Origin: Isoetes taiwanensis
Lineage: Eukaryota > Streptophyta > Lycopodiopsida > Isoetales > Isoetaceae
Direction of reading: 5' to 3'
Assembly: GCA_021234155.1 (NCBI GenBank)
Contig: JAJEKV010000074.1
Coordinates: 3,967,797-4,031,796, forward strand
DNA: 64,000 nt
In this document: piece after piece, positions 48,977 through 60,950 of the stretch
How the letters are laid out: each line of letters begins with the position of its first letter
Position numbering within the stretch: position 1 is the first letter of the stretch
The notes under the pieces: model-generated
The model's input: only the letters and a program-made list of their open reading frames with translations
Told to the model about the DNA's origin: nothing
The model's database searches: none
Program-made: the position numbers and the translations under genes

Positions 48977-49930
48977 AATAGTCATCGATGGAAGGGTACA
49001 TCTTGGCAAGCGACATCCTCAACCTTCCTTCACGCCAGAAGAAGGGCTTAGAATCACTTATGACTCTTAGGCTTGATAGCGAAGGAGGCGGCCACAGTGA
49101 CTTCATCGACTACTCCTATCGAAATCCCGAGGCCATGGGCGACACTCTTCTGTGGGAGACAATGTCGAGATATAGCAGCCTATGGCAAGCGGATAAAGGG
49201 AGATGTATAGTCAGGAACCAATCATCGGAGTTTCAAAATACAAAAGCAGTTAACAAACCGGAAGGCCCAAGCTCAGTAGAAACGATTGATCTAGGGGGCA
49301 TGCAAGAGGCATCCAGCATCAACTTGGAAGTGCAACCACCATGTGGAGATCATGCAAGACCTCTTGGCATTAGATGCCTTGGTGAGGCACCTCAAAGGAA
49401 GGGCAGGTCGCGGATCATAGGCAAGGGTAGGCGCTGCTACTATCTCCCGAGTTCGGTCGGGAAGATGATGATCTTCACAATGAAGTTCATCAGGGAAGAG
49501 TCCGTGGTGCTCCTCGCCGCGCTCTCGGGCTTGAGCGTACGCCAAACTAGCGACCATGGATCATATCATTCTCTTTAAGAGATCAGTGGCACTCCGCGCC
49601 TCGACGGTACCACCTCGAAATATCTTATGGCGTTGGCAAAGGACTTGACTTGGGGATGTCAAGAACTTCTTCAAGTCGATGAAGGGGCATCGAAGATGAA
49701 TAATTTACATTTTTCACTTACCTTTTAATTGTATTGAATGTCTTCAGTTCTATGAATTATCATGTATCTTACATAAATGTATACTTATATATTAATTGCT
49801 GTATTGTCATTGACTTATAGTGGGTTTTGATATGATTTCTTTTGTACCTAACAATAGAAACGACTTGTAAATAAAAAGATGAATAATGTATAATTTAAAT
49901 AACAAGCATTGATGACCAATACTTGCAGCA
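48977..49930 (+). pseudogene. Segment A of copy 2, second part, and intron-like spacer
   Basis: Resumes at CATCGATGG and follows copy 1 through the spacer ending at ACTTGCAG (about 49,927). The frame at 48,988-49,578 begins MEGYILASDILNLP, comparable with GEEYILANHILNLP in copy 1. Many one- to four-base deletions separate the copies. Confidence 0.65.
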
Positions 49931-51900
49931 AGGAACATCGGCTCGGGGTCTCAAGGCGGGGCAGCTCAGTGGGTACACCTAGAAACTTGTTTGGTGAGAA
50001 CAAGGCGACAACAACGATGAAATGATGGAGGAGCCCAGTGAATGCAAAGACTCACATGAGATAGAAACGGATACCAAAACGCTTCGTTGGGCAACCCCGA
50101 TGAATGCTCGGGAATACGGACCTCCACACTACCACCTCCACCTCGGTGCAAGATGGATGAAGCTCCTGACCGGAAGGAAGAGAATCAAAATGTCGAGGAC
50201 GGGGAAGAAAAATTTTAGACTCCACGGCATACCTCGAGAGATAATCTGAGATAGGGATTCTAAGTTCATAGGTGCATTCCAGCAAAGATCTAGCTGTCAC
50301 AATCAGACCAAGCTCTCGATGAGCACGGCACCATCCTCAGACGGATGGCGAGACGGAAGCGGACGAATCGCATCATCGAGGCCTTTCGAAGTTATGTGGA
50401 ATAAAGCAATCCAAGTGGGATGGTTTCATCCACTTGGTGAATTCACCTACAATAGTCTGACGGGAGTCGCCGGATGTCTCCCTTCATAATCAACTACGGG
50501 TACGATTGCCTCACCCGGACACTTGGCACAATCCACAGCCAAGGTCGAAGTATCGGCGAGATGCTGGGAGATGTCACGGCAATTAGTTGAAGTAAAGGGT
50601 ACCTTCTAGCGTGAAGTCCGGGAAGAGTGTGGCCAAGCGGGCCTAAGACCGTAAAGGGGAGTTCAAGGTGGGCGACAAGGTATAGTTGAAGATCAAAGGT
50701 GAAGCAAAGCTGGCTTACATAGGTGTAAAGCTACCGCCCCTAGGTGGCGATGGTTTAAGATCTTGGAGAGTGATTCTCGGGCCCTACAAGTTGGATCTCC
50801 AGCCACCTAAAGTCCCTGAGGTCTTCATGTGAGTTTATTGAAAACCTGATCTAACCACGATGAGGGTTTGGATACTCCAACTTTGTTGGAAATGGCCGAG
50901 AAGAGCAAGTTGATGTGCAGATTGCTTCTTGATAAGTCATTCAGAGATTAGGAGGTAGTATTTGGTCAAGTGGAAACACTTCCAGTAGGCAGCGACATGG
51001 GTAGTAGGATTTGGAGAAACAATGCCCGAGTTCATGAAAGGAGTTTGATGGGCGATGCGTCTCGGGCTTGGTCGGCCGCCCGTCTTGCCATGAGGTTAGC
51101 TTAGTATGTTTCTTGGTTAGCCTTGGCTCGGCATATGTAGTAGTTAGTAGGTGCATATGCGGAATCTTCAGAATTTATGTAGGCGATGATGGGATGCGCT
51201 AAGGCATTCTCTGGAAGCCAACCACGCACCAAAGGTGCGCGCGATGAAGCAAGGGTCGTAAAGTGAGCATGGTGGGCGATGATGGGACATCAGCCAGGAT
51301 GCTCTCTATGCCACGATGCGGGGCTCGCTTTTTGACCACTGGGGTGTGATGAAGGTTAGTGATCATGCGCGATGATGGGATCGTGGGGCGTTCCCTAGCA
51401 GAAACCCTTAGACATGGCCTTTGGGGAGTATTCGACAACGGGTGTCCAGTACAAGGTAGCACTTGATCATGGCGATGATAGGAGCATCTTAAATGTTCCT
51501 TAAGCTCAAGTCCTTATGGGGCCGTCCGGGTGCAGGTATTACAAAGATAACCTTGAGCTAGTAGTTCGGTTCAAGGAGGTAGGTAAGGGTGGTCCCCTAA
51601 AACCCGCAATTTATTAACTAAACTAACGTATTATATGCTACTAGGTGGGGGCGAGAATAGGGAACCTTGCCAAGTAAGGGCGCATTCGTGGAGAAAGGAA
51701 GCATAATTTAGACTTAAAATTGGAACCCTAAGGTTGTGTGATAATGTTTTGACTTCTTCCTTAAGCATTCTTTTGTTATTGCAAGGCTATATAATTTTGT
51801 AAGTATAAATATAGCTATATATATATTAATTGAATAATAAAGTTGCATGTATCTGGTTGTTGCGGGGGCATGTGGTGTGATTACCTTAGCGTAATGCGGG
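49931..51900 (+). pseudogene. Internally deleted polyprotein of copy 2
   Basis: It begins with the same gag leader as copy 1 but jumps near 50,225 from the early gag region to the middle of integrase; about 3.6 kb of copy 1 (roughly 31,260-34,825) is missing. The remainder has the late integrase block with MSPFIINYG (about 50,470), a chromodomain-like LVKWKH (about 50,960), and noncoding DNA down to a purine tract AAGGGGAGAA at 51,913. Confidence 0.7.
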
Positions 51901-51922
51901 GCGGCATTATCTAAGGGGAGAA

Positions 51923-53660
51923 TATGACGTTCGAGGGGGAATATCGCCATAAATCACGTATGGACCCACACATCACTATACAAGTCTACCCATGTGTAAC
52001 CATACCTTAGGAAGTAGCAATGGGTGCACATATAAGTTAAATACTTCTTAGATAACTGAGATAAGGCCCATTTCACATGGCCTTATCCCATTGACGTATA
52101 CATGGCCCCCATTGGTGCCACGTGGCATCCATATGGACCCTAACTTATATTACTTTAAACTAACTAAGCCTCATTTCGACCACAGCACCACAGAAACTCA
52201 TCTCTTTTCGGAACTCCGTTTTAGAAACGCAGTTCTTCAGCATGGCATAGGCTAGTGCAGCGGCCGGAGTGTGGATTCGATCTTGGAGCAAGTCGGCCCG
52301 ACCAATTCGAAGACCATGGAGCGCGCCCGAGGATTGGGAGGGGTGCTTACGGAGATGGTATGTGAAGTAGTGCTCTTGTAGTTCATCACGAGTTAGCACT
52401 CCAGATGGGTTAGTATTCGTGTCCATGGTAAATATCCTAGAACCCTCATTGAACATCTGGAGCCTAATCAAGGAGACCCTATTTGTAAGTTGGTATGTGA
52501 TTAGAGTTGGATATTCTTAATACTGATGTCATGATATGATATTACGTGATGTTGGTTGATCATGTTTGCTCCTCCTGTATTGGGAAGGGGGGTAGAGACC
52601 TAGTAGCCATTACGTGGCTGTGCCAGGTTAGATCCCATGGTTCCTATTATGTCGGCTGTGCATAAGAGCCCATAGGGCTAAGACTATGATGTGACTCGAC
52701 ACTACTAGCGGGGCTAGAGGCGTGGGATGGGATCCTGTTTGAGGCGTGGCTCACAGGGATCCCCATAGCGAGCTAGGCCTATGGTCGGTCACTTTGTTTA
52801 GGTGGGCATGGCTGGAGGCACCTCTTGGGGCAATGGTGTCGCCACCCTTCTGAGTTACAATTATTGGCTTGGCTCTGTTTTTAAGGGGTTAAGTCGGTCT
52901 GAATCGTGTGTCGCCGATTCTCTGGCCGCCACGTGGAACCTCTAGACCACAGGAGGGGAGATGCAGCCCTTCCTACCAGAAGCCCAGATAGGGAGATGCA
53001 ACACAGAGTAGTCTCGATGGGTGATACCATGGGATTGCGTGCTCAGGAAGATTAAGTCATGCAGGCCTGATCTAGCTCATTCTACTAAGTATGCACAGGA
53101 GGGCGGATGGAGTGAGTCAACCCCTAGCCATTGACATCTGTACGGCCCGCCATTGTTGACTCGAAGTGCATGTCTTGAGGCCTAGCCGGTCGGTCTTCCT
53201 CTTTATGAGTCAGACCATGGTGGGGCTCTCATATTTTATGGCATATGATTACTCGTCTTTGTAGTTGTGGATATGTGGATGGGCTACCCTTGAGGTAGTA
53301 TGATGTATTGTTATTGCTAGTTAAGCGTTGCCTATGCTTTGTTGTATTAGGGCCCATAGGGGTGGGCCATAGAAGACATAGTGTCCCCTTCCGCACTAGG
53401 TCATCTCGGTGCGGGATGAGCCGGAGGCCGTGCGGTCGAGGACCCGGATGGGGGATTTCTGCGGAGTGTGCGGTCGGTATGGTATATTTAGTAGGGGCGT
53501 CTGATAATTGTCGAATGTTCTTGGTTGATCGGGGACCTTGACCATGTCCTGAAAGTGATCTAACAGGCCTATTAGGGTGTGAAATGAAAATTTCTACATG
53601 GAACCTCGAAAATAGGGAAAAATTTTTCTCCCTGGGTAGTGGAGTCCCATTAAGATTAAG
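51923..53660 (+). repeat. Putative LTR of composite copy 2
   Basis: Starts ATGACGTTCGAGGGGGAATA right after a purine tract, and matches 36,510-38,220 along its length. Shared phrases include CTATACAAGTCTACCCATGT, TTATTGCTAGTT and CTTGACCATGTCC. Its frames at 53,308-53,541 are not real genes. Confidence 0.55.
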
Positions 53661-53929
53661 GCTAAGTTGTTAGATGAGAGAAAAAGAATGAGTCAATTAA
53701 CATTCTAGTAAAATTGGAGTGGAATTATGCATCAGCATCAGATTTCACCTAAAATTCGAGAAGAATCCTGTCCGAGACACGGGTGAAAAATGGCGCCAAA
53801 TTCATATTAACACCGAATAAATAGGAAAAATTCAATTATAGTATAATATAATTATTAAGTATATATAATAATTAAGTGTATACTAATAATTAAGTATATG
53901 GGAGTAATTAATAAGAGGACTAATTATTA

Positions 53930-55290
53930 GACCTATTAATGGTAGAATATTCCTAGAGCATCTTTCCTTTTAAATATCTTCTTGCCACCTACCCCCCAAC
54001 CTTGCCACAACCCCTCTCTCTCTTGATCAACCCCTTCCCGTCATCCAGATTTCCCTAACCATAAGACATGGCATGGACCAAACAAACCATGAAAGGATTG
54101 GCCCAAGGAGCTCTCCTTGATGCGGCGGCGGCAACGGTGGTGGACATGGAAGCGGATCCCGAGCACCTCCGGCCGAAGGAAGAGTCGTCATCTTCAATGA
54201 TGAGACTTTTACGCCTCGCGGGGAGGCCGCGGAAGGCGGCTTTCGTCGGTAGGGACCCAACAAGCCAAGCGAGACCGTCATCTCGGCCCACAGCCGACCA
54301 GAGGAGGAGCACCGGAGGAACAGGAAGAAGCGGCGAGGATCAGCCAGCGGCCGTGAGACCCGGCCCAGCGGGGTTTCGGCCGTGACCCCTTCTTCAAGCA
54401 AAAAGAAGAAGGTGGCCAATTCAGCGGAGGGGCGGCGGCGGAAAAGAAAGGGAGAGGAAGCGGAAGGAAGGAGAGGAGGAAAAGGCAAGGAGGATAAGAA
54501 TCTCGGGGGCCCGTGACCATTGAAAGACCTACATGCGAGAGGAGGAAGCAGGGAGGAAGGAGGTTGTTGAGGAAATAGCGAGACCGGACCCCAACATGCG
54601 CCCACCCTACTAAGTGGCCCAAGCCACCTAAGGTGATGAAGAAGCGAGAGGGTGGCGTGGCAATTCACAGTTCGGCCGGGATCGAGATTCAAGCACCCGA
54701 ATGAAGGTGTACCCGGAGTACCTGCGTGTTGAATGAGGCCACAATGATTAACCTTTATGGCAGTGAAGAAGTTAGAAGTAGAGAAGTAGAAGAACCATTA
54801 GCGCGCCACTGATAGGAGAAGCGAAGAAGGTCTGGGTTCTTTCCCGACACCTTTCGGGTATTTAAGGGAGATTAGGCACTTTAGCGATTATACAATCTCT
54901 ATTAAACGTCGTTGAATGGCTCCTTCGTGAAGTTGCAAGAGTTCGAATGGATTATAGGGTCACCTAACCACCGGAGCCTGCGAGAGGCGGCCCGGTAAAG
55001 CTGATCCGGTCTTCAAGAAAATCTTTCGCCATCACGCCAAGCGTTAGGTATACTAAGGACTGCACTTGGCGGCGGAGAGTCGCAAGGAGAGACCTAAAGG
55101 CCTCAACTTTTGTAATTAGTAAATATTAAAGTTTTCGATTAATTAATCTTTTTCTTCATATATATAAGTTCCTTTTCTCTGTAATTTTGATTTGTATTAT
55201 GGTATAAAAATATAATTAAATGGTAGATTGGGGTACAATTTTTGTATTTAAAATGCTTGCAATAGATTAAGTGGCATAAAATATTAGCAC
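53930..55290 (+). pseudogene. Segment B of copy 2, longer ORF region
   Basis: Frame 54,068-54,385 starts MAWTKQTMKGLAQGALL, matching copy 1. A later piece near 54,842 reads FPDTFRVFKGD, and one near 55,040 reads TKDCTWRRRVARRDLKAS-like. These phrases look protein-like and are in the expected order, but stops and shifts separate them. They recall ORFs annotated in plant databases as putative transposon proteins; this is a weak impression. An AT-rich tail and a long A run end it. Confidence 0.5.
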
Positions 55291-55304
55291 GGAAAAAAAA
55301 AAAA

Positions 55305-55605
55305 AAAAATCAACTGCTTCAAAAATGGCAAAAGCCGGGTGGTCATGGTGCCACTGCGTTCATAGCGAAGCGTTTTCATGAACCCACAAAATTATACATC
55401 GTTGAGCAAAGTGATTGAAAATTTGTGCTAAAGATAGTAAATTGCTTAAATTTTGCCTAGAAATCCGGTTTAGAAGTAAATTTCAACAAAAAAAATCATC
55501 TAAAATTGGCAAAATTCAGCACAGGTGAGTCATGTGCGTCTGACCTAGATTACATAATACAGGCGTTTTGTGAACCACCAGTTGCATTGAAATTTCACTT
55601 CTAGA
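55305..55605 (+). repeat. Downstream copy of the LTR-like repeat
   Basis: Matches 41,975-42,290 in the same orientation, including GATTGAAAATTT, ATCTAAAATTGGCAAAATTC and TTCACTTCTAGAT. The match stops at about 55,605, so if it is a 3' LTR it is cut short. Confidence 0.6.
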
Positions 55606-57329
55606 TATCCTTAAGCATCCCCTTCCCGCACTAAAATTATCTTTGGGCATGGGATAGACAAGACCCATGTGTTGATGGGACTAGATAAGGGATTTCTGCG
55701 GATGTATATTGATACGTATATTTGGTAGGGAGACTGGTTACACTTTCTAAAGGTGGTCACTATGGATGATGCTAGCCTCTAACCTCGTTTACCTTTGGCA
55801 GTGATTCTCGGTGTCTAAAAGGCTCTTGGCGGAAAAGGGAGCTCAATGGGTACGGCTAGATGGAATGTGCGGAAGCACGGTGCATCCAGAGTGCAAATGG
55901 GCAGTTACCGTACCGAGATAGTATCTTGATATATGCTCAGCAAGCTATGGGATGCCAGCGACACAGCCTGCTTCCACAAATCCCATCTTGGGCGGAGCCC
56001 TCAATACTACACCGCACACTCATCTACCTATGAAAAAGTCTGAGATCCATCGCCTCCTTCTGCAGGTGCATACCATCTGGATTGAAGCGGAGAGATGATT
56101 GGAAGCTTGACACCAAGAGAGCTTTGTGTTGCCAAGTTAGAGTTATGAAACGAATGCCACCTTGCAGTTATACAGCATATGATGACACATTCGGATCGCT
56201 ATCTTGAAATTTGGTCCATGCCTTAATCCACCATAAGAGATGTTGAAACCTGGCCTCGATGCGGATCTTGAGATCATATCTTCAGAGGTCATGGATCGTC
56301 GGGATCATGCAGGGTCCTTAGGCACTGCCTAATATGTGTACATATTGATAGATGTCCATGCGGTTTGACAACAATCTTATTCACATCTTTTTCCCCCAAC
56401 ACTTGAAACATGGGTTTTTAATCCGTTGGTATATATTTACTCGCCTCCTTGCCCGTTCCTATAGGCGGATTGGTCTCACATGGTCAATAAAAACTTTGTT
56501 CTATTATATTATAACTGTTCTATTCTGTTCTATTTCTATTTTCTACATTATTGCAGACTCTGTGTCCAATGGTGAAAGCTCCTGCTTAGATAGGACGGCA
56601 GTTTGCCAACCTAAACCTATCTACATCCATCTCTAATTTCTAAAAACTTTGATTTGCCAATCTGCCAAACCAAAATGTGGTTTATTAAGGATTATAGCAA
56701 TTCAAAGCAAAGGCGGTCATGCTGTCTTCGTGCATGGTGCTCTCTAGTTTTTGTTAGAAATCATTTGAAATGCAAGTTCATGGAGCCCGGTTTGATGAAG
56801 CGGGTCATGAAATTTGGGTATTGAACAAATCGGATTGAGGTATGCAAATCATGGATAATTTTCATGGGCGACAGGATGTTTCGGTACAAGCACAAGGGAA
56901 TGGTCCACGTAAAAGTAGAAGGTTATATAACAATCTTGGGTGTTAATATAAAGTTGTTATAGTAGAACATAAGACACGGTTCGATTAGTGTCGGTATATA
57001 TATAGAAAGCTGATGAGGTTTTATGATGATTGCCATAAGAAGCTAGAGGTGTTTGCTGGCCATTGGCATAGTAAACTGAGTGTTTGTCGCCTTCAGTAGC
57101 CATCACTAGTGGGTAACACTCACCAATGCACGAGTTTGATCTGTTATAAAATGCTTAAGGGCTAGGATGTTAAAAGCATGTGAAAACTATGGAATAGAAT
57201 AGAATAGGGTATTGAAGATTGTATATCGATGGATGACTGGAAAAGCTAATTGTACTGCGGACATAGGCCTCGAAGAGCCTAAAGAGTAACATGACCAATG
57301 ACTCTAAGCCACATAGATAGATTGCCAGA
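55606..57329. other. Unassigned region with an LTR scrap
   Basis: The first ~120 bases (55,615-55,735) resemble part of the putative LTR near 53,376-53,540. The rest is unassigned; a 94-codon frame at 56,352-56,636 has no domain I recognise. Confidence 0.4.
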
Positions 57330-58827
57330 TGCGATCGTCGACTCAATGTTTATAGGAAGCGAAGCACTCAAGCGTTTCATGACATCTTATTTGAAGGAAC
57401 ATCATATCGCGGATAAATACGTTCGAGAATACGTTAACCGCAACCCGGGTCCACAAAGTGCCAAGGTCAGCAGCAGCGGCTCGATAAGCCGTGCTTGGCT
57501 ACTCGCGTAGACCATGAGCAAACAATATGGCTTCTCGCGTAGACCATTGGGCAAAGACAATATCTAGCTTATTGGCCCCAGTGGTCTAGCTATTCCGCAA
57601 CCCACGTAATATTAAACAATTGCGGTCTGGCGATCGCTATGGCGATGATACATGACCCTCTATCACCTTTTGGCCATTACTCCCTCATGCGGATGAACTA
57701 GAATATGTACTACCCAATTGGAAACTAGACTCTGAGAAAGGTTCAAATGATCTAAAAGATCGCCTCAATCGAACTCTGGTGCGAGAATATCCAACTAGAT
57801 TTTCGGTTTCCATTTATAGATCTTTGCGACTTTGGCTTTTGCTTTGTCTGCGAGTTGCGCGTTCTCAAAATATCTCCTTGCCTTTAATTAGGAGTTATAT
57901 GACTTATCATATGGATATTATCTGCTAGCCTTTTTGTGCAAATAGTCACCTTGCTTGATCATTGATTCCCTTGATATCTCTCCAACCAATGGTTCTGACC
58001 CATACAAATATCACGATCTTGCCATAGTTCCACAACTTTGCCATATTATTTTGCCATGCCTTACAGCCTTGGTGGACCACTCCCCGTGCTGTGACTCATT
58101 CAGTCCATCCCTTCTCGGAAAGAGATCGTCGCGATGATGCGTCACAACTCAGTTTGGTCCCATCCCCTTCTCAAAGCTGATTGTCCCACATGCTCAGCGT
58201 ACACAGCGGAGTTGCTAGACCACCGCAAACTCAAGAATGGTTATATAAGTTATTGCTTCCAAAGTACCTTATACCCATTAGACCTCCGTCCCCATTCTTT
58301 AATCCTGCAAGCTGGGGAAGCAATTATGGATATCCGGCGTGCTTCAGCGGTCTGATATATCCTTATTACCTCCATGATTGCTTTAGTATCTTCATTGCCT
58401 CGGCGTATTACTTGAATTATGTATCTCCACGATACGGTATCTCACGATACCAATCCACCATGGGTGCACACAAAATAAAATTCTTATTCTCTATTCAACA
58501 TAAAGAAAATCAACTTGAACTTTTACCCACATTAAGCCCATAGGAAATAATTTGAGATTACGCATCCAAATTTTGCATCCATATCCTTAATGACTTGTCA
58601 GTAAAAGTTTCCTTCCCCTATAACATCACTAAACAGAAACGCAAACCGGTCGAGTGTTAATACTGACTTCCAAGTCAATGTTATACCGTGGCGGCCTCTC
58701 CGAATCCGCGATCGACTGCAATCAAACAAAATGCTTTTATTTATTCCATAATCCCCCCAAAGTTATAAGAATTTCCCAATAATCAGAACTTATTTCTCAA
58801 TAAATGAGTCCCATATACTACCGAGCA
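57330..58827 (-). repeat. LTR 1 of a tandem LTR array
   Basis: About 1.5 kb from TGCGATCGTCGACTCAATG to CCGAGCA, matching LTRs 2 and 3. On the minus strand it is the last LTR of the array. No primer site lies before it on the left. Confidence 0.75.
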
Positions 58828-59157
58828 TTCTCCACACGAAAGCAAACTTTTCTTTTCTACCCTTTCTTGATGCTCCGGCTTCACTTGGATCGGTAGTCGA
58901 TCCCTCCTTACTTGGACTCCACGTTCAAGGATTGTGATTCACTCATATACTTGACTTCACTTACACTTTTTTGTGAAGTTCTACGGTGACCTTGCGGCAC
59001 AAACTTGCAAGATTCTCGGTGTGTCATGACCTTAGAGTACAATACCACCACTAGTTCCATCTTCTTTGATTCAAATCAGTAGAATTCAAATCACAGTGAT
59101 GTTTCCATGGCCTGGATTCCCAAAGAATACGTAAACTTCCATCTGATACCACGCCAG
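58828..59157 (-). other. Short internal domain 1 with primer-binding site
   Basis: Separates LTR 1 from LTR 2. At its right end the complement of ATCTGATACCAC (59,141-59,152) reads TGGTATCAGAT, the site for initiator-Met tRNA priming. At the left end the minus strand has a purine-rich tract (AGAAAAGAAAAG, about 58,850-58,861), as expected before a 3' LTR. No coding. Confidence 0.7.
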
Positions 59158-60639
59158 TGACTCAATGTTTATATGGGAAGCGAGAAAGCACTCAAAGCCC
59201 GAACAACGACATCTTATTTGAAGAACATCATATATATCACAGACAAATACATTCAAAACCGCGTTTTAACCACCCAACCGGGTCCACAGGTTATGGCGGT
59301 CATCGCTAAGCAGCAAAGCAGTGTCGGCTACTCGCGTGTAGACCATGAGCAAACAATATCTAGCTTCTCACGTAGACCATTGGGCAAGACAATATCTAGC
59401 TTATTGGCCCCAGTCTAGTCTAGGTATTCACGTAGCCACATCAATAAACAATTGCGGTCTGTGAAGTCGCTATGAGGGTGATCGTGACCCTCATCACCTT
59501 TTAAGTATTACTCCCTCTGGATGAACTAGAATATATGCCACCTGGTCGGAAACTAGACTCGAGACCCGGTTCCAATGATCTAAAGATCCCCTCAGCCAGA
59601 CTCTCGTTGAGGAATATGTCCAACTGAGTTCGGTTTCCATTTATAGATCTTTTAGGCTTTAGCCTTTTTAGCATGCGATTTGCCTTTTTCTCAAAATATC
59701 TGCTTGCCTTTAATTAGATTATATGACTTATCATATGGATATTAGCTATGGCGTTTTTGTGCAAAATAGTCCACCTTGTGATCATTGATTCCCTTGATAT
59801 CTCTCAACCAATGGTTCGACCCCATCCTAGATATCTGTACTTGCGCGGTTCTAACTTGCCATATTTTGCCATACCCCATAACCCTGGCCGTGGACCTCCC
59901 CGTGCCTTGACTCAGTAGCCAATTCATCCCTTCTGGGAAAAGAGATGGAATAAAAGATCGTCCAAATCACGTTCGATTTGGTCCAGCCCTTCTCAAGGCG
60001 ATTTCCATGCTCAGCAGCTTGCACGGGAGTTGCTAGACCACAAACTCAAGAATATGGTTATATAAGTTATTGTACTTCAGTACCTTATACCATTGGAACC
60101 TCCGTCCCCATTCTTTTAGTCCACCGCAAAACTGCAGAGCGATTATGGATATCCGTACTTCAGCGATGCGATATATCCTTATTACCTCTGTGATTGCTGG
60201 CCTCTTTAAAACCTCCCGCGGGTATTGCTTGATTTATCACCTCACGTCCCAGTATCTCCTGATACCAATCCACCATGGGTACACACAAATAAATTCTTAT
60301 TCTCTATTCATAAAGAAAATCAACACGAACTTTTACCCATCGATACATCCCATAGGAAATAATTGAGATTCGCATCCAAATTTTGCATCCATATCCTTGT
60401 GACTTGTGGTAAAGTTCCTTCCCTAACGCTTATCACTAAGCAAGGCACCACCCAAAAATAAGGTCAAGTGTTAATATGACTTCCAAGTCAAATATTTATA
60501 CCATTGACGACCTCGGATCCTGCGTCGACTGCGCAATCCCAAGCAAGTGTCTTTATTTCCATAATCCCCAAAGGATTATAAGGAATTTCCCCAATAATCA
60601 GAACTTGTTCTCAACAAGTCGATTCCCATGTCTCGAGCA
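59158..60639 (-). repeat. LTR 2 of the tandem array
   Basis: Starts TGACTCAATG and ends CTCGAGCA. Many one- to five-base deletions separate it from LTRs 1 and 3. Confidence 0.8.
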
Positions 60640-60950
60640 TTCTCACGAAAGCAAGGAGCTTTTCTTTTCTACTGCTCGATGCTCGGCTTACTTGGATCAG
60701 CGGTAGTCAAATCCTCACCACTTGGACTCCACGTTCAAGATTCGCTTGATTCACTCATATACTTGACCCCAACACACTTTTGGTTCTACGGTGTGCGGCA
60801 CAAACTTGCAAGATTCTCGATTATACATGACCTTGAGTACAATACCACCACTAGTTCCATCTTCTTTGATTCAAATCAGTAGAATTCAAATCACAGTGAT
60901 GTTTCCTGTACATAGATTCCCAAAGAATCGTAAACCACTCTGATACCACT
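60640..60950 (-). other. Short internal domain 2 with primer-binding site
   Basis: Like domain 1. CTCTGATACCAC at 60,939-60,950 is the complement of GTGGTATCAGAG, an 11-base match to the primer site for initiator-Met tRNA. A purine tract near 60,660 on the minus strand lies next to LTR 2. Confidence 0.75.

Noticed and set aside
54027-54692. 221-codon minus-strand frame
   Set aside because: It is antisense to the MAWTKQ-type segment B region, which has a homologous plus-strand frame in copy 1.
60939-60950. tRNA gene
   Set aside because: Only the 3'-end complement of initiator-Met tRNA is present; this is a retrotransposon primer site.
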